60,969 bases of DNA, taken from NCBI RefSeq assembly GCF_947331445.1, contig NZ_CAMZOG010000017.1:1-60969 (forward strand), in the 5' to 3' direction. Each line of letters starts with the position of its first letter. The first letter of the stretch is position 1. The DNA comes from Parendozoicomonas sp. Alg238-R29. GTDB lineage: Bacteria; Pseudomonadota; Gammaproteobacteria; Pseudomonadales; Endozoicomonadaceae. The notes under the pieces are model-generated. The model searched no databases. It was not told where the DNA came from and saw only the letters and a program-made list of their open reading frames with translations. Positions 1 through 8,309 of the stretch are shown here, in pieces. A program made the translations under genes and the position numbers.

Positions 1-79
1 CAACGGGTTTGAATATCCATTTATTCATAGAGCTTGACGCCACTGCAACTGGATGTTCGATTCTATCTTGATTGACGTT

Positions 80-292
80 TTAAGTCCGACAGGCTGCTAG
101 TGCTGGAATCGGTATACCTGTAGGCCCAGCCCCTGCCTGCCCACTGAAGCCATTGCTGTGGAGGTTAGCGGCTTCCGTTTGATCATCAAAGGTGATGGTT
201 GCGGCCGGTAGATTGGTCACAAACGGTAATAGACCAGACAAGGCAATCAGGGGTAGATTATTTATCAGTGCAAATTGACGCTTTCTGTTCAC
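80..292 (-). CDS. Small hypothetical exported protein, possibly truncated
   Basis: This is a 70-residue frame starting with GTG at 292 behind a GGATAA sequence. The first 30 or so residues look like a signal peptide: Lys/Arg at the extreme N-terminus, a hydrophobic stretch (LPLIALSGLLPFV), then an Ala-Ala site. The remaining 40 residues are Gly/Ala/Pro rich and match no family I know. It may be an intact small secreted protein, or the start of a longer surface protein cut short by a mutation; the window ends 80 bases further on, so this cannot be decided. It is transcribed away from mmsA. Confidence 0.35.
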   Translation of the reverse strand: MNRKRQFALINNLPLIALSGLLPFVTNLPAATITFDDQTEAANLHSNGFSGQAGAGPTGIPIPALAACRT

Positions 293-404
293 GGAATTAT
301 CCAGTTGATGATCTACCAGAAAATGAGTCTAGATGAACGGTTTCAGACTGTACGTCTATTTTCGTATAGTGATAGTTTCAGTTTTCACCTGTTACCATCA
401 CCTT

Positions 405-432
405 TTGCCAACAACATCTGAACTTTTACTAT
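405..432 (+). promoter_or_regulatory. Candidate sigma-70 promoter of mmsAB
   Basis: TTGCCA (405-410) and TACTAT (427-432) are separated by 16 bp and lie just upstream of the mmsA ribosome binding site (CGGAGG, ending at 452). Each hexamer matches consensus at about four positions, so this is a plausible but unproven promoter. Confidence 0.35.
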
Positions 433-459
433 AAAAACAATATTTTCGGAGGTTTGATA

Positions 460-1956
460 ATGACGGCACGTGTTCCTCTGTTCATTAACAACCAATTAGT
501 TGCTTCTGCATCAGAGCAGATTATTCCTGTTACCAATCCGGCCACGGGCGAAGTCATATCTGAAGCACCCTTAACCACCCCAGCAGAGATGCAACAAGCG
601 ATTGCCGATGCCAAACAGGCGTTTAAAACCTGGCGTAATGTAGCAGTGCCTGAACGTTCCCGCCTGATGCTTCGTTATCAAGCTTTATTGAAAGAACATC
701 ACGATGAGCTGGCAGAAATCCTCAGCCAGGAAACAGGTAAAGTATTCGAAGATGCCAAGGGTGATGTCTGGCGGGGCATTGAAGTGGTTGAGCAGGCTGC
801 CAATATCGCCCCTCAACTTATGGGTGAATCGGTAGAAAATGTCGCGCCCGGTATTGATACGGTCAGCTATATCCAGCCATTGGGTGTTTGTACGGGTATA
901 ACGCCATTTAACTTTCCAGCGATGATACCTCTATGGATGTTCCCAATGGCAATTGCCTGCGGTAATACCTTTATTCTGAAACCTTCGGAGCAGGATCCCC
1001 ATACACCCATGCGCCTTGCAGAGTTGTTCCGCGAGGCCGGCGCACCAGAGGGGGTTCTTCAGGTTGTACATGGCAGCAAGGAGCAAGTTGATACACTGCT
1101 GACCCATGACGATATCAAAGCTGTATCTTTTGTTGGCTCTGTGAATGTTGGTCAACATGTTTACCGCACAGCCACAGATCATTTGAAGCGGGCACAGTGT
1201 TTTGCCGGTGCTAAAAACCATATGGTTGTTATGCCAGATGCCAGTAAACAACAGGTTATTAATAATATTGTTGGTGCTTCTGTTGGCGCTGCTGGTCAGC
1301 GTTGTATGGCGATCAGTGTAGCTGTACTGGTTGGTGAAGCCCGTGAATGGTTGCCTGACATTAAAGAAGCGTTGGCGAATGTTCGCCCGGGCGCGTGGAA
1401 TGACCCGGAAGCAGCTTTTGGCCCGGTTATCAGCCCCAAAGCCCGTGAGCGTGTTCTTTCTTTAATCGCCAAAGGCAAGGAAGAGGGCGCGACATGCTTG
1501 ATTGATGGTTCAGACTGTAAGGTTGATGGCCTTCCCAATGGCAACTGGATAGGCCCAACCGTGTTCTCCGGAGTAACTCCGGATATGTCTATCTACAAGG
1601 AAGAAATCTTTGGCCCGGTTCTCTGCTGTATGGAAGCTGAAAACCTGGATGACGCTCTGGAACTCGTCAATAACAGTCCTTATGGTAACGGTACGTCCAT
1701 CTTTACTGACAGCGGTGCGATTGCACGGCGCTATCGCCATGAGGTGGAAGTCGGGCAGGTAGGTATTAATGTGCCGATTCCTGTGCCTCTGCCATTTTTC
1801 TCTTTCACTGGTTGGAAAGGTTCCTTCTATGGCGATCAGCACGCTTATGGCAAGCAGGCTGTCCGGTTCTATACAGAGACTAAAACGGTCACCAGTCGTT
1901 GGTTTGAAGATGCAGCCAAACCATCCGGCCCTAACATGACCATTAACCTCAAATAA
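460..1956 (+). CDS. mmsA: Methylmalonate-semialdehyde dehydrogenase (CoA-acylating)
   Basis: The enzyme oxidises methylmalonate or malonate semialdehyde to propionyl-CoA or acetyl-CoA with NAD+ and CoA, the last step of valine breakdown. The 498-residue length fits the family. The aldehyde dehydrogenase fold is recognisable from [15 protein letters not shown] near residue 150 and the nucleophile in GQRCMA, Cys at about residue 282. The ATG at 460 was chosen because GGAGG lies 7 bases upstream; an in-frame TTG at 454 overlaps that site and is less likely. It is followed after 23 bp by mmsB, the classic valine pair. Family assignment is firm; regulation is not visible beyond a possible promoter at 405-432. 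Confidence 0.95.
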   Translation: MTARVPLFINNQLVASASEQIIPVTNPATGEVISEAPLTTPAEMQQAIADAKQAFKTWRNVAVPERSRLMLRYQALLKEHHDELAEILSQETGKVFEDAKGDVWRGIEVVEQAANIAPQLMGESVENVAPGIDTVSYIQPLGVCTGITPFNFPAMIPLWMFPMAIACGNTFILKPSEQDPHTPMRLAELFREAGAPEGVLQVVHGSKEQVDTLLTHDDIKAVSFVGSVNVGQHVYRTATDHLKRAQCFAGAKNHMVVMPDASKQQVINNIVGASVGAAGQRCMAISVAVLVGEAREWLPDIKEALANVRPGAWNDPEAAFGPVISPKARERVLSLIAKGKEEGATCLIDGSDCKVDGLPNGNWIGPTVFSGVTPDMSIYKEEIFGPVLCCMEAENLDDALELVNNSPYGNGTSIFTDSGAIARRYRHEVEVGQVGINVPIPVPLPFFSFTGWKGSFYGDQHAYGKQAVRFYTETKTVTSRWFEDAAKPSGPNMTINLK

Positions 1957-1979
1957 TAAAAACAACTGAGGAAAGACTT

Positions 1980-2876
1980 ATGAATATTGCGTTTATTGGT
2001 CTTGGAAATATGGGCGGTCCAATGGCTGCCAACCTTGTTAAAGCTGGCTATGCCGTGACTGGCTTTGACCTATCAAAAGCTTCTTTAGACGCTCTTGAAA
2101 AGGCCGGAGGCAAAGTCGCCTCCACAGCCCTTGCAGCGGTTGAGGGTGTCGATGTTGTTATTTCCATGTTGCCCAATGGCAAAATCGTTCGGGATTTATA
2201 TACCGGGAAGAACAGCCTCTTTGCCGCACTATTACCTCAAACACTGGTGATTGACTCCAGCACTATTGATCTGCAAACCGCACGGGATATGGCGGCGGCA
2301 GCAGAGGAACAGGGTGTTCAATTTATTGATGCTCCGGTATCTGGTGGTACCGCTGGAGCTGCAGCTGGCACCTTGGCTTTTATGGCTGGGGGTGAAGATG
2401 AGGCCTTCAAGCGTGCGAAACCTGTTCTTGAAAAAATGGGGGCCAATATCTTCCACGTTGGTGCAGCTGGTAATGGTCAGCTGGTAAAAATGTGCAATAA
2501 TATGCTGCTGGCGATTCATATGGCGGGAACGTCTGAAGCGCTGGCTTTAGGGGCGGCCAACGGCCTTGATCCCAAAGTCCTTTCAGAAGTAATGCTTCAA
2601 AGCTCGGGCTGTAACTGGTCGCTACAGAAATACAACCCTGCCCCTGGCGTTATGGAGAATGTTCCGGCCGCTAACAGCTACCAGGGAGGCTTTATGGTGA
2701 ATCTGATGCTGAAAGATCTGGGATTAGCCATGGATATTGCCTCTGGCAGCAGTCAGCCAACACCTATGGGAGAGCTGGCTCAAACCCTGTTCCAAAAGCA
2801 TGGCGATCAGGGTATGGGCGATAGAGATTTTTCAAGCATTTACCAGATGTACCGCCAGGGTGATCTATTTGCCTAG
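1980..2876 (+). CDS. mmsB: 3-hydroxyisobutyrate dehydrogenase
   Basis: This NAD-dependent enzyme oxidises 3-hydroxyisobutyrate to methylmalonate semialdehyde, the substrate of MmsA encoded just upstream. The 298-residue protein starts with the Rossmann dinucleotide motif GLGNMG (residues 7-12). It then has the substrate-binding DAPVSGG segment (about 118-124) and the catalytic Lys in [11 protein letters not shown] (Lys170) with Asn174, all typical of the beta-hydroxyacid dehydrogenase family. A GAGGAAAG sequence precedes the ATG. The 3' end overlaps the tail of the convergent dsdA pseudogene by 12 bp. The pair mmsA-mmsB implies valine use as a carbon source. Confidence 0.95.
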   Translation: MNIAFIGLGNMGGPMAANLVKAGYAVTGFDLSKASLDALEKAGGKVASTALAAVEGVDVVISMLPNGKIVRDLYTGKNSLFAALLPQTLVIDSSTIDLQTARDMAAAAEEQGVQFIDAPVSGGTAGAAAGTLAFMAGGEDEAFKRAKPVLEKMGANIFHVGAAGNGQLVKMCNNMLLAIHMAGTSEALALGAANGLDPKVLSEVMLQSSGCNWSLQKYNPAPGVMENVPAANSYQGGFMVNLMLKDLGLAMDIASGSSQPTPMGELAQTLFQKHGDQGMGDRDFSSIYQMYRQGDLFA

Positions 2877-4209
2877 CTTGTGAGTGCGTGCCAGATAGTG
2901 ATTCATTTCATCATCTGGCACCATACCTCCACCCGTTGCCCAAACAATATGGGTTGATTGGGCAACTTTATCAGCCAACCCCATCTGCTGAAGGTATTCA
3001 CGATTCTCTAAAACCTTCACAACTCCCGGCATACCGGCCAGAGCTGATGGCTCCAAAGCTATTCCTTCATTCTGATGCAATTGTCCCAATCTATGGAACA
3101 ACTCTTCATCACTGACGGTGTAATAACCGTCAATCATTCGCTCCATGGCTTTGCCAACAAAACCGGAAGCACGGCCAACAGCCAAGCCGTCTGCAACAGC
3201 GCTGTTGTCCAGCCCGATATCCTGAACAGAAATCCCTTCGTGCAGGCCGGTATACACCCCAAGCATCATGCAGGGTGAATGGGTGGGTTCCGCAAAAATG
3301 CAGCGTACCGCATCACCAAAAGCCAGTTTTAAGCCAAAGGCGACTCCACCTGGACCACCACCCACTCCACATGGCAGATAAACAAAGAGAGGATGACTTT
3401 GATCGACAATGACTCCCTGCTTATCAAGCTGTTGTTTCAACCGTTGACCAGCAACGGCATAACCAAGAAAAAGAGTGGTAGAGCTTTCGTCATCAACCAA
3501 ATGGCAATGGGGATCAGCTTCAGCCTGCTCTCGTCCCTGTTCCACAGCCCGACTGTAATCGGACTCATACTCCTTAACAGTCACACCGTGATCCCTCAGT
3601 TTATCTTTCTTCCACTAGCGGGCATCGGCAGACATATGAACCGTAACGTTAAAACCAAGCCTCGCGCTGATAATACCGATAGAAAGACCGAGGTTGCCGG
3701 TTGAACCTACGGCAATAGAGTAATTTTTGAAACAGTCTGAAAACCTTCTGGAATCAAACTGGCTGTAATCCTGATTCTTACTAATTAGTCTTTCATTAAG
3801 AGCCAGGCTCTCAGCATGGTGTAAAACTTCATAGATTCCGCCGCGTGCCTTTATAGAACCGGAGACAGGTAGCTGTGAGTCGAGTTTAATCATCAGCTTG
3901 CCAGAAGTATTACGCACTATCCCAGGCGCTTTCTGCATATGTGGAATAGCCTGAAGAGGTGACTCCAACACTCCTTGAGTGATGCGTGCCTTGAGTGATG
4001 CGTGTTTCAGGAAAAGCGCTCTCAAAATAGGGAGCAAAGCGCTGCAATCTGGCAGCAGCATTTTCTACATCATACTGAGTAAGGTCTGTATAAGGCAGGG
4101 CTGTTTCAAAATCGGTAATTTCATTATTAAACCAGCTGACAGGTTGGTAATTCTTAAGCTGGTTAATGAGCTGATCATTGGAGCCAAAGATAGTTATTGT
4201 TTGTTGCAT
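2865..4209 (-). pseudogene. dsdA: D-serine dehydratase, broken by a frameshift and an amber codon
   Basis: Intact DsdA is a PLP enzyme that converts D-serine to pyruvate and ammonia. All parts of it are present here in order, but in two frames. The N-terminus runs from the ATG at 4209 ([30 protein letters not shown]). A perfect 16-bp tandem duplication (3973-3988 and 3989-4004) then shifts the frame. The middle part carries the PLP-lysine motif SGSIKARGG and [13 protein letters not shown]. It stops at an in-frame TAG (about 3614-3616) after HMSADAR, where homologues continue with xWKK. Reading resumes in the same frame with [13 protein letters not shown] and runs to the normal C-terminus ([15 protein letters not shown]). 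Two independent lesions make this a decaying pseudogene. Homology is certain; translation past either lesion is unlikely. Confidence 0.9.
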
Positions 4210-4325
4210 AAATAGCCAGAGTAGACAGAGCAGGGCGTAAAGCACTCAGGCACTATGAGGGCTTTAAAAGGAAAATAACAGCTCCAGAAATGAAGGTTTT
4301 GTAAATATGGCTATAGGCCAGAGCA

Positions 4326-4925
4326 TCAGCCTCCTGCAGCAGGAGGCAACTGTTTCAGCCATTGCTCTCTGAGTTCATTGGCCTTATTTATATCTTCCAA
4401 GGCTTTTACCCTCTTTGCCTCTTCCAACTGCCGACGCTCGTTATAACTTTTCTGGTCCTGCCTATCCTGATCATGTTCTTCCTGTTTGCGCTCAGCGTCT
4501 CTTTCCTGGCTCTTCTCTATTTCTTTTAATTGAATCGTGATGAGGGTATTTATTGAGCTTACAGCTTTTATATATTCAACCTGATCCGAGTAATCCTCAG
4601 GCTTCATTTTGTCCGCTATTCTTGCCAGCTCTAGAACGACAATGAATGGATCTCCATAGTCTTTACGCATTTCCGCTTTAGCTGCTTTGATGGCTTCCGC
4701 TCTTACGGCTTTTTCAGCTTGCACTTCCGCCTGCTTTTGCAGGCGTCTTGCCCTGCGACGATCTTTGCGTTCTGCCGGGGTAAGTTTGGGCATTTTATAG
4801 CCCATACGTTTGCTCATATGGGCACGAACTACCTTTCTACGCCGATAGCTGCCAACAGCAACCTTGCGGTGATTTCTTCCACGCTGTGGTTCGCCGCCCG
4901 CTGTGGGGCCATCTATAACTGGCAT
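4326..4925 (-). CDS. Basic, coiled-coil hypothetical protein
   Basis: The product is 199 residues, unrecognised. The ATG at 4925 has GGGAAAG six bases upstream; a longer frame starting at 4994 lacks a good site. The first 80 residues are very rich in Arg/Lys (SYRRRKVVRAHMSKRMG, ERKDRRRARRLQKQ). The centre (about 110-150) is more hydrophobic and could fold. The last 60 residues are Glu/Gln/Lys/Arg rich with strong coiled-coil character (KSQERDAERKQEE, NERRQLEEAKRVK), ending in a Pro-Ala-Gly tail. There is no signal peptide or membrane segment. The basic head suggests nucleic-acid or phosphate binding, but that is inference. It is divergent from rraA and convergent with nothing; no operon partner is apparent. 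Confidence 0.6.
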   Translation of the reverse strand: MPVIDGPTAGGEPQRGRNHRKVAVGSYRRRKVVRAHMSKRMGYKMPKLTPAERKDRRRARRLQKQAEVQAEKAVRAEAIKAAKAEMRKDYGDPFIVVLELARIADKMKPEDYSDQVEYIKAVSSINTLITIQLKEIEKSQERDAERKQEEHDQDRQDQKSYNERRQLEEAKRVKALEDINKANELREQWLKQLPPAAGG

Positions 4926-5005
4926 ATCGTCTTTCCCTGAAACCTCAGTTCCAGTATAAAATACCTTCCACCTTCGGCTTAGAATGATAACCAAGAGAAA
5001 ACGCC

Positions 5006-5494
5006 ATGAAGTATATAACGCCAGATCTTTGTGATACTTACCCAGAACAGGTATCAGCAGCAGCGCCAGGATTCCGTAATTTTGGCGGTGAATCCTCGTT
5101 TGGTGGTGAAGTTGTCACTGTTAAGTGTTTTGAAGATAACTCCCGTGTAAAAGAACTGGTGGACGAAGATGGCTCAGGCAAGGTGATGGTTGTTGATGCT
5201 GGCGGTTCTATGCGTCGTGCCTGTCTGGGCGATATGCTGGCAGAGAAGGCCGTTAAGAATGGCTGGGAAGGTATTATCATGTATGGCTGTGTGCGGGACG
5301 TGGATATTCTGGCAACTCTGCCTCTGGGAGTCCAGGCTCTGGGAGCCCACCCTATGAAAACGGATAAGAAGGGGATTGGTGAAGTGAATGTTCCAGTCAC
5401 TTTCCACGGTGTGACTTTTGAACCCGGCTCGTATGTGTATGCGGATAATAACGGTATTATTTCTTCACTTGTACCACTCTCTATGCCTGAGTAA
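5006..5494 (+). CDS. rraA: Ribonuclease E activity regulator RraA
   Basis: RraA is a small ring-shaped trimeric protein that binds RNase E and the RhlB helicase and damps mRNA decay. The 162-residue length is normal. Family signatures are visible: the N-terminal TPDLCDTYP, the [20 protein letters not shown] segment near residue 35, [23 protein letters not shown] near 70, and [14 protein letters not shown] near 97. It is a single gene, divergent from the basic hypothetical protein and ending in a bidirectional terminator shared with the urea importer operon. The ATG at 5006 fits the family start. Confidence 0.95.
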   Translation: MKYITPDLCDTYPEQVSAAAPGFRNFGGESSFGGEVVTVKCFEDNSRVKELVDEDGSGKVMVVDAGGSMRRACLGDMLAEKAVKNGWEGIIMYGCVRDVDILATLPLGVQALGAHPMKTDKKGIGEVNVPVTFHGVTFEPGSYVYADNNGIISSLVPLSMPE

Positions 5495-5508
5495 ATAGCA
5501 TATAAAAC

Positions 5509-5549
5509 AAACAGTTGTCGTTAATACTTAAAATCAACGACAACTGTTT
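5509..5549. terminator. Bidirectional terminator between rraA and urtE
   Basis: A perfect 14-bp inverted repeat (5509-5522 paired with 5536-5549) is flanked by A-rich sequence on the left and T-rich sequence on the right. It can act as an intrinsic terminator for rraA on the plus strand and for the urt operon, whose last gene ends at 5555 on the minus strand. Confidence 0.8.
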
Positions 5550-5554
5550 ATTTT

Positions 5555-6250
5555 CTAAACCATCATATGCCCACGCACTTCCTCGATATCTACCTGGTCG
5601 GCTTCACCGGCCAGCACCACTTCACCCCGATCCAGCACGGTATAGTAATCCGCCAGTTCACGGGCAAAATCAAAGAACTGTTCTACCAACACAATAGCCA
5701 TATCACCACGGTCACGGAGCATGGCAATCACCGATTGAATATCTTTGATAATAGAAGGCTGAATACCTTCCGTCGGCTCATCGAGGATAAGCAACTCTGG
5801 TCGGGTAATCAGCGCCCGGGCAATCGCCAATTGCTGTTGCTGACCGCCAGACAGGTCTCCACCACGGCGCTTGCGCATATCATGGAGAATAGGAAACAGG
5901 TCAAAGATTTCCGGATCTATAGTGCGATGGCCGCGAGGGACACAGGCATAACCCGTTTCCAGATTTTCCTGTACGGTAAGCAAAGGAAATATCTGTCGCC
6001 CCTGAGGAACATAAGCAATACCAGAACGGGCACGGGTATGGGCCGGCTGGGTGGTAATATTCTTGCCTTGCCAGGTAATGGCGCCGGATGTTGGCGACAC
6101 ATGTCCGGCAATACTTTGCATAAGTGTGGTTTTACCCACACCGTTACGACCCAGCACCGCAGTAATTTTTCCTGGTTCGGCCTTTGATGAGACAGACTTC
6201 AGTGCCTGGCTGGCTCCGTAATACACATCCAGGTTTTCAATTTCCAACAT
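5555..6250 (-). CDS. urtE: Urea ABC transporter ATP-binding subunit UrtE
   Basis: One of two ATPases that power uptake of urea through the UrtBC channel. At 231 residues it is the usual LivF-like size. Walker A is GRNGVGKTT (about residues 34-42), the ABC signature LSGGQQQQLAIARAL lies near 133, and Walker B LLILDEPTEGIQPS follows. The switch His appears to be replaced by Gln in LVEQFFDFA, as is usual in the LivF/UrtE group. A GAGGGAG precedes the ATG. It is the last gene of urtABCDE; a 25-codon ORF separates it from urtD. Confidence 0.93.
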   Translation of the reverse strand: MLEIENLDVYYGASQALKSVSSKAEPGKITAVLGRNGVGKTTLMQSIAGHVSPTSGAITWQGKNITTQPAHTRARSGIAYVPQGRQIFPLLTVQENLETGYACVPRGHRTIDPEIFDLFPILHDMRKRRGGDLSGGQQQQLAIARALITRPELLILDEPTEGIQPSIIKDIQSVIAMLRDRGDMAIVLVEQFFDFARELADYYTVLDRGEVVLAGEADQVDIEEVRGHMMV

Positions 6251-6271
6251 AATTTCAATGCTCCCTCATGT

Positions 6272-6349
6272 TTAATGCTCAGTCAGGTCGCGAGTCATAA
6301 ACACGCTGTTGGGATCTGGGCCTTTAAGGTCGTCAAAAATGATTTCCAT
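6272..6349 (-). CDS. 25-residue ORF coupled to urtD
   Basis: A short frame fits exactly in the 98-bp gap between urtD and urtE. Its ATG (6349-6347) overlaps the urtD stop codon as TAATG, an arrangement typical of translational coupling. Its TAA lies 21 bp before the urtE start. The peptide begins MEIIFDDLKGPDP and ends with TRDLTEH. It is acidic with no membrane segment, and I recognise no family. It could be a real microprotein of the transporter, a spacer that carries ribosomes to urtE, or chance. Confidence 0.35.
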   Translation of the reverse strand: MEIIFDDLKGPDPNSVFMTRDLTEH

Positions 6350-7125
6350 TAGCGCCCCAGATACACGTCGATCACTCGTTGATCCTGCTGCACATGGTCC
6401 AGTGAACCCTCTGCCAGCACATGGCCTTCATGAAGAACGGTCACTCGGCAGTCCAGTGCCCGGATAAATTCCATATCATGTTCGACCACCACCACAGAGC
6501 GCTCCCTGGCGATATCTTTGAGCAGATCTGCAGTGCGGAAAGTTTCCTCATCGGTCATACCGGCAGCCGGTTCATCGACTAGCAGCAGTTCCGGTTCCTG
6601 CAGTAACAGCATGCCAATCTCCAGCCACTGTTTCTGGCCATGGGAGAGATTTTCTCCAAGGTCATCACGGCGATCGGCAAGGTGAATCAACATCAAAGTG
6701 TCGGCAATTTTGACTTCTCCCGCATCATCAAGCTGGTGAAACAACGAAGCGAAAGGTGAACGACGACCGACCAGTGCTATCTCCAGGTTTTCCCAGACTG
6801 TGAGGCTTTCAATCACTGAGGGTTTCTGGAATTTACGGCCAATGCCCATGTTGGCGACAGCGGCTTCGTCGTATGTAGTCAGATCGGTACTGGCTTCAGC
6901 CTGTGTCGATTGCCGATAGAGTACCCGACCATTATCCGGACGGGTTTTGCCGGTAATCACATCCATCATTGTGCTTTTACCAGCACCATTGGGACCAATC
7001 ATGGCCCGCAGTTCCCCTTTGCGCACCAGCAGGGACAGATCATTCAGAGCTTTAAAACCATCAAAGCTGACGTTTACACTGTCCAGGTAGAGAAGGGTGT
7101 CATCGGGTATATGTTTATCAACCAT
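6349..7125 (-). CDS. urtD: Urea ABC transporter ATP-binding subunit UrtD
   Basis: The second ATPase of the high-affinity urea importer, LivG-like. It has 258 residues, with Walker A GPNGAGKST at about residues 44-52, the ABC signature LSHGQKQWLEIGMLL and Walker B LLLVDEPAAGM, followed by the switch His in VVVEHDMEFI. The insert with ATYDEAAVANMGIGRKFQKP between Walker A and signature is characteristic of UrtD. The start overlaps the end of urtC by 8 bp, so the two are co-translated. The ATG at 7125 (MVDKHIPDD) is preceded by GGAGG. Confidence 0.93.
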   Translation of the reverse strand: MVDKHIPDDTLLYLDSVNVSFDGFKALNDLSLLVRKGELRAMIGPNGAGKSTMMDVITGKTRPDNGRVLYRQSTQAEASTDLTTYDEAAVANMGIGRKFQKPSVIESLTVWENLEIALVGRRSPFASLFHQLDDAGEVKIADTLMLIHLADRRDDLGENLSHGQKQWLEIGMLLLQEPELLLVDEPAAGMTDEETFRTADLLKDIARERSVVVVEHDMEFIRALDCRVTVLHEGHVLAEGSLDHVQQDQRVIDVYLGR

Positions 7126-8284
7126 GATCGACGACCTCCTGCATTACAGGCTCGGATTTTCGTTGTTTGAACTTATTTATCAGGGGCTCAACAATGCCCA
7201 CGATACCTTTGGGCAGCCATAAAGTGCTCACTACGAACAGCGCGCCGAGGGCAAACAACCAAACTTCCGGGAAAGCACCGGTAAACCAGGTTTTGGCATA
7301 GTTCACCAGCAGGGCACCAATCACCGCACCATAGAGTGAGCCCCGGCCACCGATGGCCACCCAGATCACAAGCTCAATCGAGTAAATAGGGGAGAATTCA
7401 CCGGGGTTGATAATGCCCACCTGTGGCACATACAAGGCACCAGCGATACCTGCCAGCACAGCAGATATGACAAAAGCGACCAGTTTAAAGTGCTCAACTC
7501 GATAACCGAGGAAGCGGGCGCGACTCTCGGCATCCCGTACCGCAACAAGTACGCGGCCATAGCGGCTACTGACCAGGCCATGACAGAGCAGGTATCCAAC
7601 AATCAAGGCCACAGACGACAACAGGAACAGTACTGCCCGTGTGCCATCGGCCTGCAGGTCATAACCGAGAATATCTTTAAAGTCGGTCAGACCGTTGTTA
7701 CCGCCAAAACCGAAGTCATTCTGGAAAAACATCAGCATCAACGCATAGGTCAGTGCCTGGGTGATAATGGACAGGTATACGCCAGTCACACGGGAGCGAA
7801 ATGCCAGCCAGCCAAACAGGAAAGCCAGCAGCCCAGGAGCCAACATGACCATCACCGCGGCAAGCCAGAACTGATCAAACCCTTGCCAGTACCAGGGGAG
7901 TTCCTGCCAATTGAGGAACACCATAAAGTCCGGCAGTTCCGGGTTGCCATATACGCCTCGATCACCGATCTGGCGCATCAGGTACATACCCATGGCATAC
8001 CCACCAAGGGCAAAGAAGGCACCATGTCCCAGACTAAGGATTCCGCAGTAACCCCATACCAGATCCAGTGCCAGTGCCAGCAGGCCGTAGCAAAGGTATT
8101 TCCCCAGCAATGTCACCATATAAGTGCTGACATGCAGGGGCGAAGAGGCAGGCACCAACAGATTCAGTACTAAAACCGATAGTGTTCCGACAGCGAGGCA
8201 ACCAAGGAACCAACGTCCGCCTCGATCATTCAGCAGCAACCGTGTGACCGGGCCGCCTTTTATTGTTTGAGTAGAATTCATCAA
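7118..8284 (-). CDS. urtC: Urea ABC transporter permease UrtC
   Basis: An inner-membrane permease that forms the urea channel with UrtB. The 388-residue protein carries several hydrophobic helices (for example LAVGTLSVLVLNLLVPA near the N-terminus). The loop GYCGILSLGHGAFFALGGYAMGMY and the cytoplasmic EAA-like loop RVLVAVRDAESRARFLGY contact the ATPases and are diagnostic of the LivM/UrtC family. It lies between urtB (25 bp upstream) and urtD (8-bp overlap). Confidence 0.92.
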   Translation of the reverse strand: MMNSTQTIKGGPVTRLLLNDRGGRWFLGCLAVGTLSVLVLNLLVPASSPLHVSTYMVTLLGKYLCYGLLALALDLVWGYCGILSLGHGAFFALGGYAMGMYLMRQIGDRGVYGNPELPDFMVFLNWQELPWYWQGFDQFWLAAVMVMLAPGLLAFLFGWLAFRSRVTGVYLSIITQALTYALMLMFFQNDFGFGGNNGLTDFKDILGYDLQADGTRAVLFLLSSVALIVGYLLCHGLVSSRYGRVLVAVRDAESRARFLGYRVEHFKLVAFVISAVLAGIAGALYVPQVGIINPGEFSPIYSIELVIWVAIGGRGSLYGAVIGALLVNYAKTWFTGAFPEVWLFALGALFVVSTLWLPKGIVGIVEPLINKFKQRKSEPVMQEVVDHG

Positions 8285-8309
8285 TAAACTCTTATTTTAA
8301 AAGCACGGC

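Noticed and set aside
7490-8173. Plus-strand 227-codon frame opposite urtC
   Set aside because: The minus strand encodes a complete UrtC permease with diagnostic loops; the plus frame is low-complexity Gln-rich shadow.
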